A stretch of 64,000 nucleotides of DNA. Source: Paenibacillus castaneae (GTDB lineage: Bacteria; Bacillota; Bacilli; Paenibacillales; Paenibacillaceae). This document shows, piece after piece, positions 44,228-54,729 of this stretch (positions within the stretch are counted from its first letter, which is position 1; every line of letters starts with the position of its first letter). A program made the translations under genes and the position numbers. The notes beneath the pieces are model-generated. The model was not told the DNA's origin. It ran no database searches and saw only the letters and a program-made list of their open reading frames with translations. The DNA lies in NCBI RefSeq assembly GCF_002884445.1, contig NZ_KZ614144.1, forward strand, positions 3,578,094 through 3,642,093. Direction: 5' to 3'.

Positions 44228-45232
44228 TCAGAATCCGTCTGCACCCTCAACAGCAGGAGGTATACGCGCAGAAGAAAGCGTATCGCTAACCGTCCCGATA
44301 GAATAGCCTTTTGCTTTTGCCGAAGCGATCATGCCAGGTAAAGCATCTCGCGACGATGCCGTTGGATGCATCAGAATTAATGCGCCAGGTTCAAGCTTAG
44401 ATGAAATTTTGCGAACAATGGATTCCGCAGATGGCTTCGTCCAATCCACCGTATCAATCGTCCACAGAACCGTCTTCAGGCCTTGCTCATGCGCAATTTG
44501 CACAGTAGCTTGATTAAAGGAGCCAGATGGCGGAGCAAACCACTTGTTCGATACATTCAGTGTCGTTTTCAATAAATCTTCTGTTTTCGCTATTTGCATA
44601 TAGGCGTCATTGCGGTTTAATAATTTCATATCTGGGTGGGAATACGCATGATTGGACATCTCATGGCCTTCCGCTTGAATTTGCTTGGCGATTTCCGGAT
44701 TTTTTTTCAACCAGCTGCCATCAAAAAAGAATGTAGCTTTTACATTTTGTCCCTTAAGTGTTTTTAAAATCGGTTCTATGTATTCATTGCCCCATGCCAC
44801 ATTAATCATAAAAGAAATCATTTTCTTATTAGGGTTGCCGCGATATATAGGATATGGACCGAGGTCATTCAGCGTTATTTTGGGTTCTACTTCCTTGTAT
44901 ATGAATCGGATATTGTCAGCCGAAGGCGCCAGCAAAGCAGTTTCAAGCGTTTTTTCCACATCAATCTCCAGCCCGTTATAGCCAGGAATTGCTTTCCAAA
45001 CCCGATCAATTCGAGCATCGATCGGAGCTATATTTTGCTTCGCCGCTTCTGCGGTAATGATCGACAAGAGCCTTTGCCGCTTTGTATCCGATAAATCAAT
45101 CTGGGAAGATGCCGCCCTTGCTTCTCCGTATTTTAATGAGGCAAGAAAACGTGATACATCTTGATTTATGCTCACGAAGACAAGCACCATGAGCATGCTT
45201 GCCGCAATCGTAACCGCTTTTCTTACCATCAA
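44228..45232 (-). CDS. ylxY: YlxY, polysaccharide-deacetylase-like sporulation protein
   Basis: This 334-residue exported or membrane-tethered protein has a signal-anchor (about 5-22) and a NodB-like domain (about 135-315). The metal-binding His195 and His199 (SNHAYSH) remain, but the catalytic DD of motif 1 is replaced by Asn144-Val145 in MINVAWGNEY, and the Arg of the RxP motif by Ala233 in FAPPSG. Deacetylase activity is therefore doubtful. The order pnp-ylxY-mlpA equals B. subtilis. Confidence 0.9.
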   Translation of the reverse strand: MMVRKAVTIAASMLMVLVFVSINQDVSRFLASLKYGEARAASSQIDLSDTKRQRLLSIITAEAAKQNIAPIDARIDRVWKAIPGYNGLEIDVEKTLETALLAPSADNIRFIYKEVEPKITLNDLGPYPIYRGNPNKKMISFMINVAWGNEYIEPILKTLKGQNVKATFFFDGSWLKKNPEIAKQIQAEGHEMSNHAYSHPDMKLLNRNDAYMQIAKTEDLLKTTLNVSNKWFAPPSGSFNQATVQIAHEQGLKTVLWTIDTVDWTKPSAESIVRKISSKLEPGALILMHPTASSRDALPGMIASAKAKGYSIGTVSDTLSSARIPPAVEGADGF

Positions 45233-45373
45233 CTTCCCCCACTCTCATATTCGATCCTCTGCTTCTACATTGTCCTCATAGAAAGCATTTAATCCATATG
45301 TATGAAAAATGGGACGAGATTATGCAGATCACTACAAGTTATGCAAAGCAAAAAAATGGTACGCTAAAAAAAC

Positions 45374-45406
45374 AAAAAGAGTCAGATCGAATCTGGCTCT
45401 TTTTTC
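45374..45406. terminator. Bidirectional intrinsic terminator after pnp
   Basis: AGAGTCAGAT (45379-45388) pairs with ATCTGGCTCT (45392-45401). It is flanked by an A run on the left and a T run on the right, giving T tails in both directions. Confidence 0.88.
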
Positions 45407-45439
45407 TCTTATTAACAAATCCGCTTGAGAACAAGCAGT

Positions 45440-47539
45440 TTATTGCGATGAAACTTCTGGTGTCATTAAAATTTTTGCAGACAAATTAATTCTGCCTTGT
45501 TGATCGATTTCTGTTACTTTAACTTTAATCTGATCACCAATGTTAACGACATCTTCTGTTTTCGCTACGCGCTCAGTAGAAAGCTGTGAAATATGGACAA
45601 GTCCATCTTTGTTCGGCAGAATCTCAACGAAAGCGCCGAATTTCTCAACACGCTTAACCGTACCGACATAAATTTCACCAACAACAACCTCTTTGACGAT
45701 ACCTTCGATAATCGATTTAGCTTTCTGGTTCATTTCCTCATTAGAGGATGCAATGAATACCATGCCATCTTGCTCGATATCGATTTTCACGCCGGTTTCT
45801 TCAATAATTTTATTAATAATTTTACCACCTGCACCAATGACATCACGGATTTTGTCCGGATTAATGCGAAGCGTCAAAATTTTCGGCGCGTATTTGGATA
45901 AGCTTGTCCGAGTTGTCGGCAGGCTTTCTAACATTTTGCCCAAAATGAAAATACGTCCTTGGCGTGCTTGCTCAAGAGCTTGCTCCAAAATAGCGCGGTT
46001 AATACCGGCAATCTTGATATCCATTTGAATAGCTGTAACGCCTTCAGCTGTACCAGCAACTTTAAAGTCCATATCTCCAAGATGATCTTCCATACCTTGA
46101 ATATCGGAAAGGATAGCAAACTGATCGCCATCTTTGATTAGACCCATTGCAATACCTGCTACTGGCGCTTTAATCGGTACCCCAGCATCCATCATAGCTA
46201 GTGTGCTTGCACAAATACTTGCTTGTGAAGAAGATCCGTTCGATTCCAACACCTCAGAAACGAGACGAATCGTATAAGGGAATTCTGCTTCAGAAGGAAT
46301 AACTTTGGATAGAGCACGCTCGCCTAGTGCGCCGTGACCAATCTCGCGGCGGCCTGGAGGACGGAGCGGACGAGCCTCGCCTACGCTGAACGGAGGAAAG
46401 TTGTAATGATGCATGAAACGTTTGGTTTCCTCTGGAGAAATACCATCCAGTATTTGAACGTCGCCCATCGCCCCAAGCGTACAAACGCTTAATGCTTGTG
46501 TTTGTCCACGTGTAAACAATCCTGTACCGTGAGTACGCGGTAGGATAGCTACATCACATTCAATTGGACGAATTTCATCAAGCGAACGGCCGTCAGGACG
46601 TACTTTATCATGAGAAATAAGACGGCGAACTTCTTCTTTAACGATATCATAAAGCACTTCTTTCACATCGGAAAGCAGCTCTGGCGTGTCCGCATATTGC
46701 TCTTCAAAGTGAGCAACAGCAGCGCTATTTACAGCATCTATCGCATCTTGACGCGCGTGCTTTTCTTCAACCTTAATCGCTTCTACCAATTGCGCGGATG
46801 CATAAGCACGAACATCTGCATTTACTTGTTCATTCACGGTATGTAGCTTAACTTCCATTTTTGGTTTTCCAGCAAGAGCTTGAAGCTCTTCAATTTTTGC
46901 GACGATTTTCTTAATTTCATCATGGCCGAACATAATAGCTTCAAGCATGACTGACTCAGAAACTTCATTCGCTTCCGCTTCTACCATCATAATCGCATCT
47001 TTGGTACCTGCAACCACAACGAAGATATCGGTTTGTTCATTCTGCTCAACTGTTGGATTAATAATGAATTGTCCGTTTATACGACCAACATTTACTCCGC
47101 CGATTGGACCGTCAAAAGGAACATCAGATATAGACAATGCAGCAGAGGTACCGATCATCGCCGCAATTTCCGGTGAACAATCCTGATCAACGCTCATTAC
47201 CATATTCATTACTTGTACATCATTCCGGAAACCTTCAGGGAATAACGGACGAATAGGCCTGTCTGTAAGACGGCTGGACAAAATCGCCTTCTCGCTTGGA
47301 CGGCCTTCACGTTTAATGAATCCACCTGGAATTTTACCAACAGCATACAAACGCTCTTCGTAGTTAACGGTTAGTGGAAAGAAATCCAAGTCCTTAGGAC
47401 CTGCTGAAGCTGTTACTGTACATAATACGACTGTATCACCATATTGCACGGTTACCGCAGCATTCGCTTGCTTGGCAAGGCGGCCGGTCTCGATCGAAAG
47501 CGGTCTTCCGCCCACCATCATTTCAATTCGTTGTACCAT
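45440..47539 (-). CDS. pnp: Polyribonucleotide nucleotidyltransferase (PNPase)
   Basis: This 699-residue phosphorolytic 3'-5' exoribonuclease has two RNase PH-like domains, the second with [19 protein letters not shown], separated by a helical domain. They are followed by a KH domain ([16 protein letters not shown]) and an S1 domain ([20 protein letters not shown]) at the C-terminus. It degrades mRNA and works with the RNase Y and RNase J also encoded here. It lies 147 bp after rpsO, with a hairpin in between. Confidence 0.98.
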   Translation of the reverse strand: MVQRIEMMVGGRPLSIETGRLAKQANAAVTVQYGDTVVLCTVTASAGPKDLDFFPLTVNYEERLYAVGKIPGGFIKREGRPSEKAILSSRLTDRPIRPLFPEGFRNDVQVMNMVMSVDQDCSPEIAAMIGTSAALSISDVPFDGPIGGVNVGRINGQFIINPTVEQNEQTDIFVVVAGTKDAIMMVEAEANEVSESVMLEAIMFGHDEIKKIVAKIEELQALAGKPKMEVKLHTVNEQVNADVRAYASAQLVEAIKVEEKHARQDAIDAVNSAAVAHFEEQYADTPELLSDVKEVLYDIVKEEVRRLISHDKVRPDGRSLDEIRPIECDVAILPRTHGTGLFTRGQTQALSVCTLGAMGDVQILDGISPEETKRFMHHYNFPPFSVGEARPLRPPGRREIGHGALGERALSKVIPSEAEFPYTIRLVSEVLESNGSSSQASICASTLAMMDAGVPIKAPVAGIAMGLIKDGDQFAILSDIQGMEDHLGDMDFKVAGTAEGVTAIQMDIKIAGINRAILEQALEQARQGRIFILGKMLESLPTTRTSLSKYAPKILTLRINPDKIRDVIGAGGKIINKIIEETGVKIDIEQDGMVFIASSNEEMNQKAKSIIEGIVKEVVVGEIYVGTVKRVEKFGAFVEILPNKDGLVHISQLSTERVAKTEDVVNIGDQIKVKVTEIDQQGRINLSAKILMTPEVSSQ

Positions 47540-47612
47540 TTAATCCCTCCTAGTAATTTATATTTGTTATATTTCAATTCATCTTAACTTTATTATGTGT
47601 CTTATCTATTAC

Positions 47613-47673
47613 AAAAAGCAACCCGAATCCGCTTATCCGAATTTCCCGGACGGCGGACAACCAGGTTGCTTTT
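47613..47673 (-). terminator. Intrinsic terminator after rpsO
   Basis: AAGCAACC (47616-47623) pairs with GGTTGCTT (47664-47671), with inner partial pairing. On the minus strand TTTTTG follows. Confidence 0.8.
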
Positions 47674-47686
47674 CATTACGCATGTT

Positions 47687-47956
47687 CTAACGACGTAGAC
47701 CGAGTTTTTCGATCAATGCGCTGTAACGTCTAACATCATTGTTTTTCAAGTAAGCAAGCAGTTTACGACGCTGACCTACCATCTTGAGCAAACCACGACG
47801 GGAATGATGATCTTTCTTGTGCTCCCGCAAATGTTGAGTCAAGTTAACGATGTTTTCAGTCAGGATAGCGACTTGAACTTCCGGAGAACCCGTATCCGTT
47901 GCATGTGTCTTATGCGTGTCAATCAGTTCATGTTTACGTTCTTGTGTAATTGCCAT
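47687..47956 (-). CDS. rpsO: 30S ribosomal protein S15
   Basis: This is an 89-residue S15, a primary 16S rRNA binder. The family segments [17 protein letters not shown] and [19 protein letters not shown] are intact. The ribosome-binding site AAGGAGGTGA is very strong. A promoter and a leader of about 120 nt lie upstream; S15 commonly represses its own translation through such leaders. Confidence 0.99.
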   Translation of the reverse strand: MAITQERKHELIDTHKTHATDTGSPEVQVAILTENIVNLTQHLREHKKDHHSRRGLLKMVGQRRKLLAYLKNNDVRRYSALIEKLGLRR

Positions 47957-48074
47957 CCTAATTCACCTCCTTCTAGATAATCGCCATTAGCCTCGCTGCC
48001 GTCGGTGAGATCGGACACCCAAGCTAAGGTTAAGTATGCGGTAGAGCGAACAAATAGTAAGTCTACTCACAACG
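47957..48074 (-). promoter_or_regulatory. rpsO leader, candidate S15 autoregulatory RNA
   Basis: The predicted 5' UTR can fold with CCTTAGC pairing to GCTAATGG around a GC-rich core (GTCCGATCTCACCGACGGC) just ahead of the ribosome-binding site. The resemblance to known S15 leaders is by position and general form only. Confidence 0.4.
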
Positions 48075-48080
48075 TTGTAA

Positions 48081-48110
48081 AGTATAACACAAGTGATAGA
48101 CAGTTGTCGA
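48081..48110 (-). promoter_or_regulatory. Sigma-A promoter of rpsO
   Basis: On the minus strand TCGACA (48105-48110) and TATACT (48081-48086) are 18 nt apart, with an extended -10 TG. Confidence 0.7.
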
Positions 48111-48160
48111 GTGTACCTCCTATTATTCATTCTAATAAGAAGTTCATCCGAGCCAATAGA

Positions 48161-49120
48161 CTATGACTTGTTTCCTGTCAGCTCTCTTGCTTGAAGGGAG
48201 TCTGCCGTAATTTGCTGCACAAGCTCGTCAACCGAATTGAATTTACGTTCTGGCCTAATAAAGGAACGGAACTGGATTCGCAGCTGCTCGCCATAAATTT
48301 CATTATCGAAATCAAACAAGTGAGCCTCCATTACAGGCTGCACATCTTGTTTGTTGAAGGTTGGCTTCAATCCATGATTTAGAACTCCCGGATAGGCTTG
48401 ATCGCCAAGCCAAGCCGTAATGGCATAAACGCCAAGCCGTGGCGAAACGTACGGCTGCTCCAATTGCAGATTAGCAGTGGGAAACCCGATGGTGCGTCCC
48501 CTTTTGTCGCCATGAACAATTAATCCAGTCACCTCATATGGCCGTCCAAGCAAGCGCTCAGCCATATCAAGATCACCTTGTTCAAGTGATTCTCTAATAT
48601 ATGTGCTGCTCACTTTAATTCCATTCTCAAAAAGCGGTTCAATGACATGTACTGCAATATCCGGCTGGCCTAATCGCTTCAAATCTTCTGTATTGCCCAA
48701 GCCGCGATGGCCGAAATTGAAATCAAAGCCAACAACAACCTGTTTCGCACGAAGTACACGTAATACTTCTTCTACGAAACGTTCAGGCGATACAGCAGCA
48801 AAATCAGCATCAAATCTCATAATAAACACAAGATCTACGCCAAGCTCTGCGAATAAAGCTGTTTTGACGTCTAAAGGCGTCAAACAACGATAGTATTGTT
48901 CTCCCTGTCCTAGTACTTCCTTAGGATGAGGATCAAAGGTTAGCACCGCTGATAGCATATCGGAATCCTTCGCCTCTTTTACCGCACGGCGAATGACATT
49001 TTGATGACCGCGATGTACGCCGTCAAAATGACCGATTGCTATGGAAAGCGGCTTGTCCAGCGATAACGTGGACAAACCGTTTAAAGGAAAACTTAAAGGT
49101 ATAATTTCCAATGCCGACAC
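48161..49120 (-). CDS. ribF: Bifunctional riboflavin kinase / FAD synthetase
   Basis: This 319-residue enzyme makes FMN and FAD from riboflavin. The N-terminal adenylyltransferase domain has GHFDGVHRGHQ (27-37) and DFNFGHRGLGN. The C-terminal kinase domain has GDKRGRTIGFPTANL. The start is GTG at 49120 with AGGA upstream. It follows truB by 34 bp, as in most Firmicutes. No FMN riboswitch is seen. Confidence 0.97.
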   Translation of the reverse strand: MSALEIIPLSFPLNGLSTLSLDKPLSIAIGHFDGVHRGHQNVIRRAVKEAKDSDMLSAVLTFDPHPKEVLGQGEQYYRCLTPLDVKTALFAELGVDLVFIMRFDADFAAVSPERFVEEVLRVLRAKQVVVGFDFNFGHRGLGNTEDLKRLGQPDIAVHVIEPLFENGIKVSSTYIRESLEQGDLDMAERLLGRPYEVTGLIVHGDKRGRTIGFPTANLQLEQPYVSPRLGVYAITAWLGDQAYPGVLNHGLKPTFNKQDVQPVMEAHLFDFDNEIYGEQLRIQFRSFIRPERKFNSVDELVQQITADSLQARELTGNKS

Positions 49121-49154
49121 ACCTGCATTTCCTGTTAACTTTCTTATCGAGCTG

Positions 49155-50069
49155 TTAAGCTGAGAACACCTTTACCGGCTTGAATACAGCTGCTTTTAGG
49201 TCAATCTTAAATATTCCGAGGAAATTACGATCGCTATTATACAATCGAATAAGCTGTTCATCCTCGAACTTCGTATCATCCGAAGTCCCATAGGTCAAAC
49301 TAACCTTTTGCCCTTGCAGCACCAATTTGCCAATAGAAACAGGAACGGTCGCTGACATTAGATGCGTAATAGCATCATCTGCTGCAATTAAATGCTTGTC
49401 AAGCTCACCAGATAGCTGAAGCTCCTCGATTTGCTCAAGAGTTAGACAGCTTTCTTTGGTAATACCGCCTGACATCGTTCTCGTCAACTGTGCCATTGCA
49501 GCCGGCACGCCAAGCGCCTTGCCAATATCGACGCATAAAGTGCGAATATAGGTACCCTTTGAACAAATAACAGAAAACCTAATTTGAGGATGTTCTAAAT
49601 CCAGCTTTGTATCGATAAGCTCAATCCCATGGATCGTAACCGTCCGCGACTTGCGCTCTACTGTTTTCCCTTCTCTAGCAAGCTCATACAGCCGTTTGCC
49701 ATCGACTTTGACAGCAGAGTACATAGGCGGGACCTGTTCAATCTCCCCAATAAATCGATTAAGAGTTTCGCGAACCTCATCGTCCGTTACATGAACAGAC
49801 GCCTGTTGTTCAATGACCGTTCCGGTCAAGTCCTCCGTATCGGTTGCGATTCCAAGCTGCAGCACAGCTTCGTAAGACTTAGGACGCTCTTGCACGTATT
49901 CTACCACTCTGGTTGCCCGTCCTAGACATAATGGCAATACACCAGTCACCATAGGATCAAGCGTTCCAGCATGGCCGATTCGCTTCATCTTTAGTATGCG
50001 GCGAACTTTCGCTACTACATCGTGAGAAGTCCAGCCTTCAGGCTTCCAAACTGCCAAAATGCCGTCCAC
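49155..50069 (-). CDS. truB: tRNA pseudouridine synthase B
   Basis: This 304-residue enzyme forms pseudouridine-55 in the T arm of tRNAs. The catalytic Asp lies in HAGTLDPMVTGVLPL (near 37-51); the N-terminal GILAVWKPEGWTSHDVV is typical. A C-terminal PUA-like domain is present. The GTG start immediately follows the nrnA stop codon, so the two are coupled. Confidence 0.97.
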   Translation of the reverse strand: MDGILAVWKPEGWTSHDVVAKVRRILKMKRIGHAGTLDPMVTGVLPLCLGRATRVVEYVQERPKSYEAVLQLGIATDTEDLTGTVIEQQASVHVTDDEVRETLNRFIGEIEQVPPMYSAVKVDGKRLYELAREGKTVERKSRTVTIHGIELIDTKLDLEHPQIRFSVICSKGTYIRTLCVDIGKALGVPAAMAQLTRTMSGGITKESCLTLEQIEELQLSGELDKHLIAADDAITHLMSATVPVSIGKLVLQGQKVSLTYGTSDDTKFEDEQLIRLYNSDRNFLGIFKIDLKAAVFKPVKVFSA

Positions 50070-51062
50070 TTAAACCAACGCCTTTCTAACTGCTTCCACT
50101 AGCTCTGTAATGGCGTTCTGCAAAGGCCCTTCAAGTCGACAGCCCGCTGCTCTTATATGACCGCCTCCACCAAACAATTGTGCGACAGCAGCCACATTAG
50201 CTTTACCGGCTGAGCGAAGACTAGCCTTGACAGCGCCGTCATTCGTTTCTTTAAATAGAATGCCAACTTCAACACCATCAACATTTAGCGCATAATTGAC
50301 AATTCCTTCAAGATCCTCAGGCACAGCACTTGTATCGCGTAAATCATCCTTGCCGATATAAACCCAACCTATTTGAAGATCTTCTGTAAACGTAAGCCTG
50401 TTTAATGAGATTTGTAGAAGCTTAAGCTTCGCCATCGTCATTTTCTCTAGCAGATGATCAGCCAGTTCATTGCCGGATACACCAAGTGCAAGGAGGCGTG
50501 AAGCAATCTCCATCACACGAGGGCTAGTATTGGAATAACGGAATCCGCCCGTGTCTGTCAGAAGACCTGTATAGATAGCCGTTGCACAGTTCAAATCTAG
50601 CGGAAGCTCCGCACGTTCAATTAAATCAAACAGTATTTCAACTGTAGCTGCTGCTTCAGAACGGATGACATTTACCGAGCCAAATCCATTATTCGTTGGA
50701 TGATGATCGATATTGAGCAGCTTTGCTTCAGAAGCAAAGCTGCTCGCCACTTCACCGATACGTTTGAAATCTGCACAATCAACTGCAATAATCGCATCGT
50801 ATTTCTGCTCTGACGGTGTCTGCTTGAAATTTACGATATCATGAAATTGGTGCAAATAGCTTAGTCTCGATGGAAGCTCGCCTTCGTTAATCAGTACTGC
50901 TGACTTTCCAAGCTTATGAAGCAGCCAGCCTACAACTACAGTAGAACTAATAGCATCACCATCTGGCTGAACATGCGATACGACAAGAAAATGATCATTA
51001 CTTTTCATGAACGCGAGCGCACTATCTAGCTGCTTCAAATAGCTGTCTTGCATCGTCATCAA
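50070..51062 (-). CDS. nrnA: DHH-family oligoribonuclease / pAp phosphatase NrnA
   Basis: This 330-residue nanoRNase degrades 2-5 nt RNA fragments and dephosphorylates pAp. DHH-superfamily motifs are [35 protein letters not shown] and [11 protein letters not shown]. The DHHA1 domain ends with [13 protein letters not shown]. It overlaps rbfA by 4 bp and abuts truB, so it belongs to the nusA-infB operon. Confidence 0.95.
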   Translation of the reverse strand: MMTMQDSYLKQLDSALAFMKSNDHFLVVSHVQPDGDAISSTVVVGWLLHKLGKSAVLINEGELPSRLSYLHQFHDIVNFKQTPSEQKYDAIIAVDCADFKRIGEVASSFASEAKLLNIDHHPTNNGFGSVNVIRSEAAATVEILFDLIERAELPLDLNCATAIYTGLLTDTGGFRYSNTSPRVMEIASRLLALGVSGNELADHLLEKMTMAKLKLLQISLNRLTFTEDLQIGWVYIGKDDLRDTSAVPEDLEGIVNYALNVDGVEVGILFKETNDGAVKASLRSAGKANVAAVAQLFGGGGHIRAAGCRLEGPLQNAITELVEAVRKALV

Positions 51063-51412
51063 GCTTCATTCCCGTTATTGATTTTTTCGAGCAAAGCTTC
51101 AATCCGGCTTCCGTACTCAATACTGCTGTCGAATTTGAACAATAGTACCGGAGTATGACGAAGACGCATGCGTTTGCCAAGCTCGGAACGAATGAAGCCG
51201 GTACCGCTCGCTAATGCTTTAAGCGTTGCTTCCTTCTGCTCTTCGCTGCCCAAAACGCTCAGATATACTTTTGCTTGTGATAAATCATTAGTCGCTTCCA
51301 CACTAGTTACGGTAATGAAACCGATTCTTGGATCTTTAAGTTCCGTTTGTATGATTTGGCTCAGCTCTTTTTTTATTTGTTCGCCGACCCGACCTACACG
51401 AATTTTCGCCAT
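51059..51412 (-). CDS. rbfA: Ribosome-binding factor A
   Basis: This 117-residue KH-fold protein helps mature the 5' end of 16S rRNA in the 30S subunit. The N-terminus [17 protein letters not shown] and the core [20 protein letters not shown] are characteristic. It starts 7 bp after infB and overlaps nrnA. Confidence 0.97.
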   Translation of the reverse strand: MAKIRVGRVGEQIKKELSQIIQTELKDPRIGFITVTSVEATNDLSQAKVYLSVLGSEEQKEATLKALASGTGFIRSELGKRMRLRHTPVLLFKFDSSIEYGSRIEALLEKINNGNEA

Positions 51413-51419
51413 GCTACAT

Positions 51420-54062
51420 TCACCTCTCTACTGATTCCATCACGAACGCTTCGATTGTGTCGCCTTCTCTAACGTCGTTGTAACGATCAAGTGTTATGCC
51501 GCATTCGTAGCCTTGTGCAACTTCCTTAGCATCGTCTTTGAAACGTTTAAGGGAATCAATCTTGCCTGTGTACACGACGATGCCGCTACGGATAAGACGT
51601 GCTTCAGCTGCGCGTGTAATTTTGCCGGACGTTACCATACAGCCTGCAATGGCTCCAACCTTAGTTACTTTAAACACGTTGCGCACTTCAGCATGGCCGA
51701 TTACGACTTCTTTGAACACCGGATCCAGCATGCCCTTCATAGCTTGCTCAATTTCATCGATGACATTATAAATGATGCGGTGCATCCGAACGTCAACTTT
51801 TTCCTGAGCAATTGTAGCTTCAGCTTGCGGATCTGGACGAACGTTAAATCCGATTACGATCGCATTCGAAGCGGAAGCAAGAATAATATCCGATTCTGTG
51901 ATTGCACCAGCGCCGCTGTGAATAATTTTCACTCGAACGCCTTCAATATCGATTTTTGCAAGTGATCCTTTAAGCGCTTCTGCCGAACCTTGAACGTCTG
52001 ATTTAATGATCACGTTCAGATCTTTAATTTCACCATCTTTAATATGGCTATACAGATCCTCAAGCGTTACGCGCGTATTCGCACCCATCTCTGATTCACG
52101 ATGTTTGATGGAACGACGATCAGCAATAGCACGTGCTTTGCGTTCGTCTTCAAATACCATGAACGGATCTCCAGCTTGCGGAACTTCTGTTAACCCTGTG
52201 ATTTCTACAGGAGTAGAAGGTCCAGCTTCTTTTAAGCGGCGTCCTTTGTCGTTCACCATTGCTCTAATACGTCCGAAGCAATTGCCGGCAACAAAAGCAT
52301 CGCCAATCTTCAATGTTCCGTGTTGAACGAGAATACGTGCAACCGGACCTTTACCTTTATCAAGCTCTGCTTCAATAACAGTAGCGCGAGCGCGTTTATT
52401 CGGGTTCGCTTTGTAATCATTCATTTCAGCAACGAGCAAAATCATTTCGAGCAAGCCTTCAAGGCCAATTCTTTGTTTAGCGGAAACTTCGACGAAAATA
52501 GTGTCGCCGCCCCACTCCTCGGGAACAAGCTCATATTCAGTCATCTCTTGCTTGATTTTATCAACGTTTGCTTCTGGTTTATCGATTTTGTTAACTGCAA
52601 CGATAATAGGCACTCCGGCAGCCTTCGCATGGCTAATCGCTTCAACCGTTTGCGGCATAATACCGTCATCCGCTGCAACAACAATAATCGTAATATCCGT
52701 TACCTGTGCACCGCGGGCACGCATTAGCGTAAACGCTTCATGGCCAGGGGTATCGAGGAACGTAATTTTTTTGTGATTGATTTCAACTTGGTAAGCACCG
52801 ATGTGCTGTGTAATTCCGCCAGCTTCGCCGCTAGTAACGCTTGTTTGACGGATAGCATCCAGCAAGGTTGTTTTACCATGGTCAACGTGACCCATAATCG
52901 TTACTACCGGTGGACGTGTTACTAAATCTTCTTCTTCGTCATTCTCTTCAACCGTTTCGAAAGAATCTTCTTCAACCGGTATTTTCACTTCAACTTCAAC
53001 GCCGTAATCTGTAGCGATCAAGTGGATCGCATCCATATCGATTTCTTGGTTGATTGTCGCCATTACGCCGAGGAAAATAAGCTTTTTGATAACTTCTGAA
53101 GCATCTTTATGAAGCAACTTAGCCAATTCGCCAACAGTCATTGTACCGCGAACGATAATTTTCTTAGGCGTATTGTCTATTTTCTCGCGTGGAGGCTGCT
53201 GCTGCTGATACTTTCCACCGCGTCCTTTTGGACCACGATTGTTGTTGCCTCTAAATCCGCTTGTTTTACCGTCTTCAAACCGCTTTTGGCCTGGTCTTGC
53301 ATTTTTCTTAGCATCGTCATTGCTGCGAGCTTGGCCTTGTGCTGGTCTGGAATCTGAGAAACGGCTAGTTCCTTGCGAAGCAGGACGATTTCCTGCTGGA
53401 GCGCTTGGACGGCTGCTGGCGCCGCCTGAGCTGCCTTGCGGTCCTCTGCTTTGTCCAGATGATGCAGGACGGCTTCCTTGACCGCCTTGTCCTTGTGCTG
53501 GACGGCTTGAGCTGGAGCCGCCTTGAGTCGGACGGTTTCCTTGTCCGCCTTGGCTTGGACGGCTTGCTCCGCCGCTGCTTTGTGCTGGACGATTCGCGCT
53601 GGATTGCTGCGCTGGACGATTTGTGCTTGATTGTTGTGCTGGACGGCTCGTTTGTTGTCCAGTTGGTCGTTGTTCAGTCTGCTGTTGGCTGCTTTGTGGT
53701 TTCGTATTGTTTGTATTAATAGAATTCATAGGCCCCTGTCTGTCTTGATTTATATTTTTATTTTCTTGTGCTGGCGGCTGCTGCGATTGCGGCCGGCTAG
53801 CTGCTGCCTGAGCGGATGAAACAGATACATTCGTGGATGTATCCTGTGCCCGTTTTGCGGCAGCGTTTGCTTTAATATTACGAAAAAATCCTTCAACCTT
53901 GTTTACCATTTCATTCTCCATAACACTCATATGGTTATTGACCGGTAAATCAAGCCGTTTAAGAATAGTAATAATTTCCTTGCTGCTCATATTGAGTGAC
54001 TTGGCATACTCGTAAACACGCAGCTTATCTTTATTATCCTTGCTGTCTTGTTTATTCTCCAA
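51420..54062 (-). CDS. infB: Translation initiation factor IF-2
   Basis: This 880-residue GTPase places initiator tRNA on the 30S subunit. An N-terminal IF2_N domain (about 13-60) precedes a disordered Gln/Asn/Ser/Arg/Pro/Gly-rich linker (about 75-298, many [12 protein letters not shown] and SRPAQGQ-like units). A second IF2_N domain (300-345) follows, then the G domain with GHVDHGKT (391-398) and the later IF2 domains. The start is TTG at 54062 with GGAGGTGG upstream, overlapping ylxQ by 11 bp. Confidence 0.98.
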   Translation of the reverse strand: MENKQDSKDNKDKLRVYEYAKSLNMSSKEIITILKRLDLPVNNHMSVMENEMVNKVEGFFRNIKANAAAKRAQDTSTNVSVSSAQAAASRPQSQQPPAQENKNINQDRQGPMNSINTNNTKPQSSQQQTEQRPTGQQTSRPAQQSSTNRPAQQSSANRPAQSSGGASRPSQGGQGNRPTQGGSSSSRPAQGQGGQGSRPASSGQSRGPQGSSGGASSRPSAPAGNRPASQGTSRFSDSRPAQGQARSNDDAKKNARPGQKRFEDGKTSGFRGNNNRGPKGRGGKYQQQQPPREKIDNTPKKIIVRGTMTVGELAKLLHKDASEVIKKLIFLGVMATINQEIDMDAIHLIATDYGVEVEVKIPVEEDSFETVEENDEEEDLVTRPPVVTIMGHVDHGKTTLLDAIRQTSVTSGEAGGITQHIGAYQVEINHKKITFLDTPGHEAFTLMRARGAQVTDITIIVVAADDGIMPQTVEAISHAKAAGVPIIVAVNKIDKPEANVDKIKQEMTEYELVPEEWGGDTIFVEVSAKQRIGLEGLLEMILLVAEMNDYKANPNKRARATVIEAELDKGKGPVARILVQHGTLKIGDAFVAGNCFGRIRAMVNDKGRRLKEAGPSTPVEITGLTEVPQAGDPFMVFEDERKARAIADRRSIKHRESEMGANTRVTLEDLYSHIKDGEIKDLNVIIKSDVQGSAEALKGSLAKIDIEGVRVKIIHSGAGAITESDIILASASNAIVIGFNVRPDPQAEATIAQEKVDVRMHRIIYNVIDEIEQAMKGMLDPVFKEVVIGHAEVRNVFKVTKVGAIAGCMVTSGKITRAAEARLIRSGIVVYTGKIDSLKRFKDDAKEVAQGYECGITLDRYNDVREGDTIEAFVMESVER

Positions 54063-54384
54063 TATGGTCCACCTCCGTATTATGGCTCAGATGACTCGCA
54101 ATCATTTTTCCGAATTGCGCATCCGTTACCGCTAGTACAACGCGTTCCGGCTTACCAATCGCCTTTCCTAGTTGCTCACGGTCGAATGCTTCGGCGAGTT
54201 GTATACCGTAGGTGCTGCATTTGTCACGAAATTTTTTTTTCGTATTATCTGAAGCGTCTCCAGCAAGAATAACAAGAAACGCTCCTTTATTTCTTACTGC
54301 TTTCAGTACGATTTCATCGCCTGTAATGAGCTTGCCGGCACGCATAGCCATACCCAGCTGCGACAGCGTTTTATTCTGCTTCAT
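54052..54384 (-). CDS. ylxQ: L7Ae-family RNA-binding protein YlxQ
   Basis: This 110-residue member of the L7Ae/L30e family typically binds kink-turn RNA. Visible family features are [22 protein letters not shown] and [16 protein letters not shown]. Its exact role is unsettled. It overlaps rnpM by 14 bp and infB by 11 bp, a tight arrangement implying coupled translation. Confidence 0.93.
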   Translation of the reverse strand: MKQNKTLSQLGMAMRAGKLITGDEIVLKAVRNKGAFLVILAGDASDNTKKKFRDKCSTYGIQLAEAFDREQLGKAIGKPERVVLAVTDAQFGKMIASHLSHNTEVDHIGE

Positions 54385-54685
54385 CGCTTACCAGCTCCTT
54401 GCCTGCGATAAACTGCTCCTCGACTGCTACAAAATCCTGCTCCAGTTGGTCATAAATATGATCGCCAACATGTTGCTTAAGCGCTCGATCAAGAGCTTTC
54501 GATTTCTTCGCTAATTTAAAGCAGCTCACTTTACCGCATAAATACGCGCCGCGGCCAGCTTTCTTCCCTGTCAGGTCAATTTGCACCTCTTCGGCTGGTG
54601 TCCGCACAATCCGAATGAGCTCCTTCTTCGGCATCATCTCCTGACAAGCGACACATTTGCGAAGCGGTACTTTTCTCGGTCTCAT
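54371..54685 (-). CDS. rnpM: YlxR-family RNase P modulator RnpM
   Basis: This 104-residue YlxR protein has the Cys pair Cys11/Cys14 in RKCVACQEMMPKKEL, the signature GRGAYLC and further Cys50/Cys55. In B. subtilis YlxR (RnpM) binds RNase P RNA and tunes its activity. It lies 44 bp after nusA and overlaps ylxQ. Confidence 0.94.
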   Translation of the reverse strand: MRPRKVPLRKCVACQEMMPKKELIRIVRTPAEEVQIDLTGKKAGRGAYLCGKVSCFKLAKKSKALDRALKQHVGDHIYDQLEQDFVAVEEQFIAGKELVSDEAE

Positions 54686-54729
54686 TGTACACCCCTCCTC
54701 TGCCAGCTGAATTGACGCTTCTCTCTATC

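Noticed and set aside
48111..49154. FMN riboswitch near ribF
   Set aside because: The ribF gene follows truB by 34 bp, and no RFN-like sequence is present.
53109..53819. Plus-strand frames opposite the IF2 linker
   Set aside because: They mirror the repetitive linker codons and have no ribosome-binding site or family resemblance.
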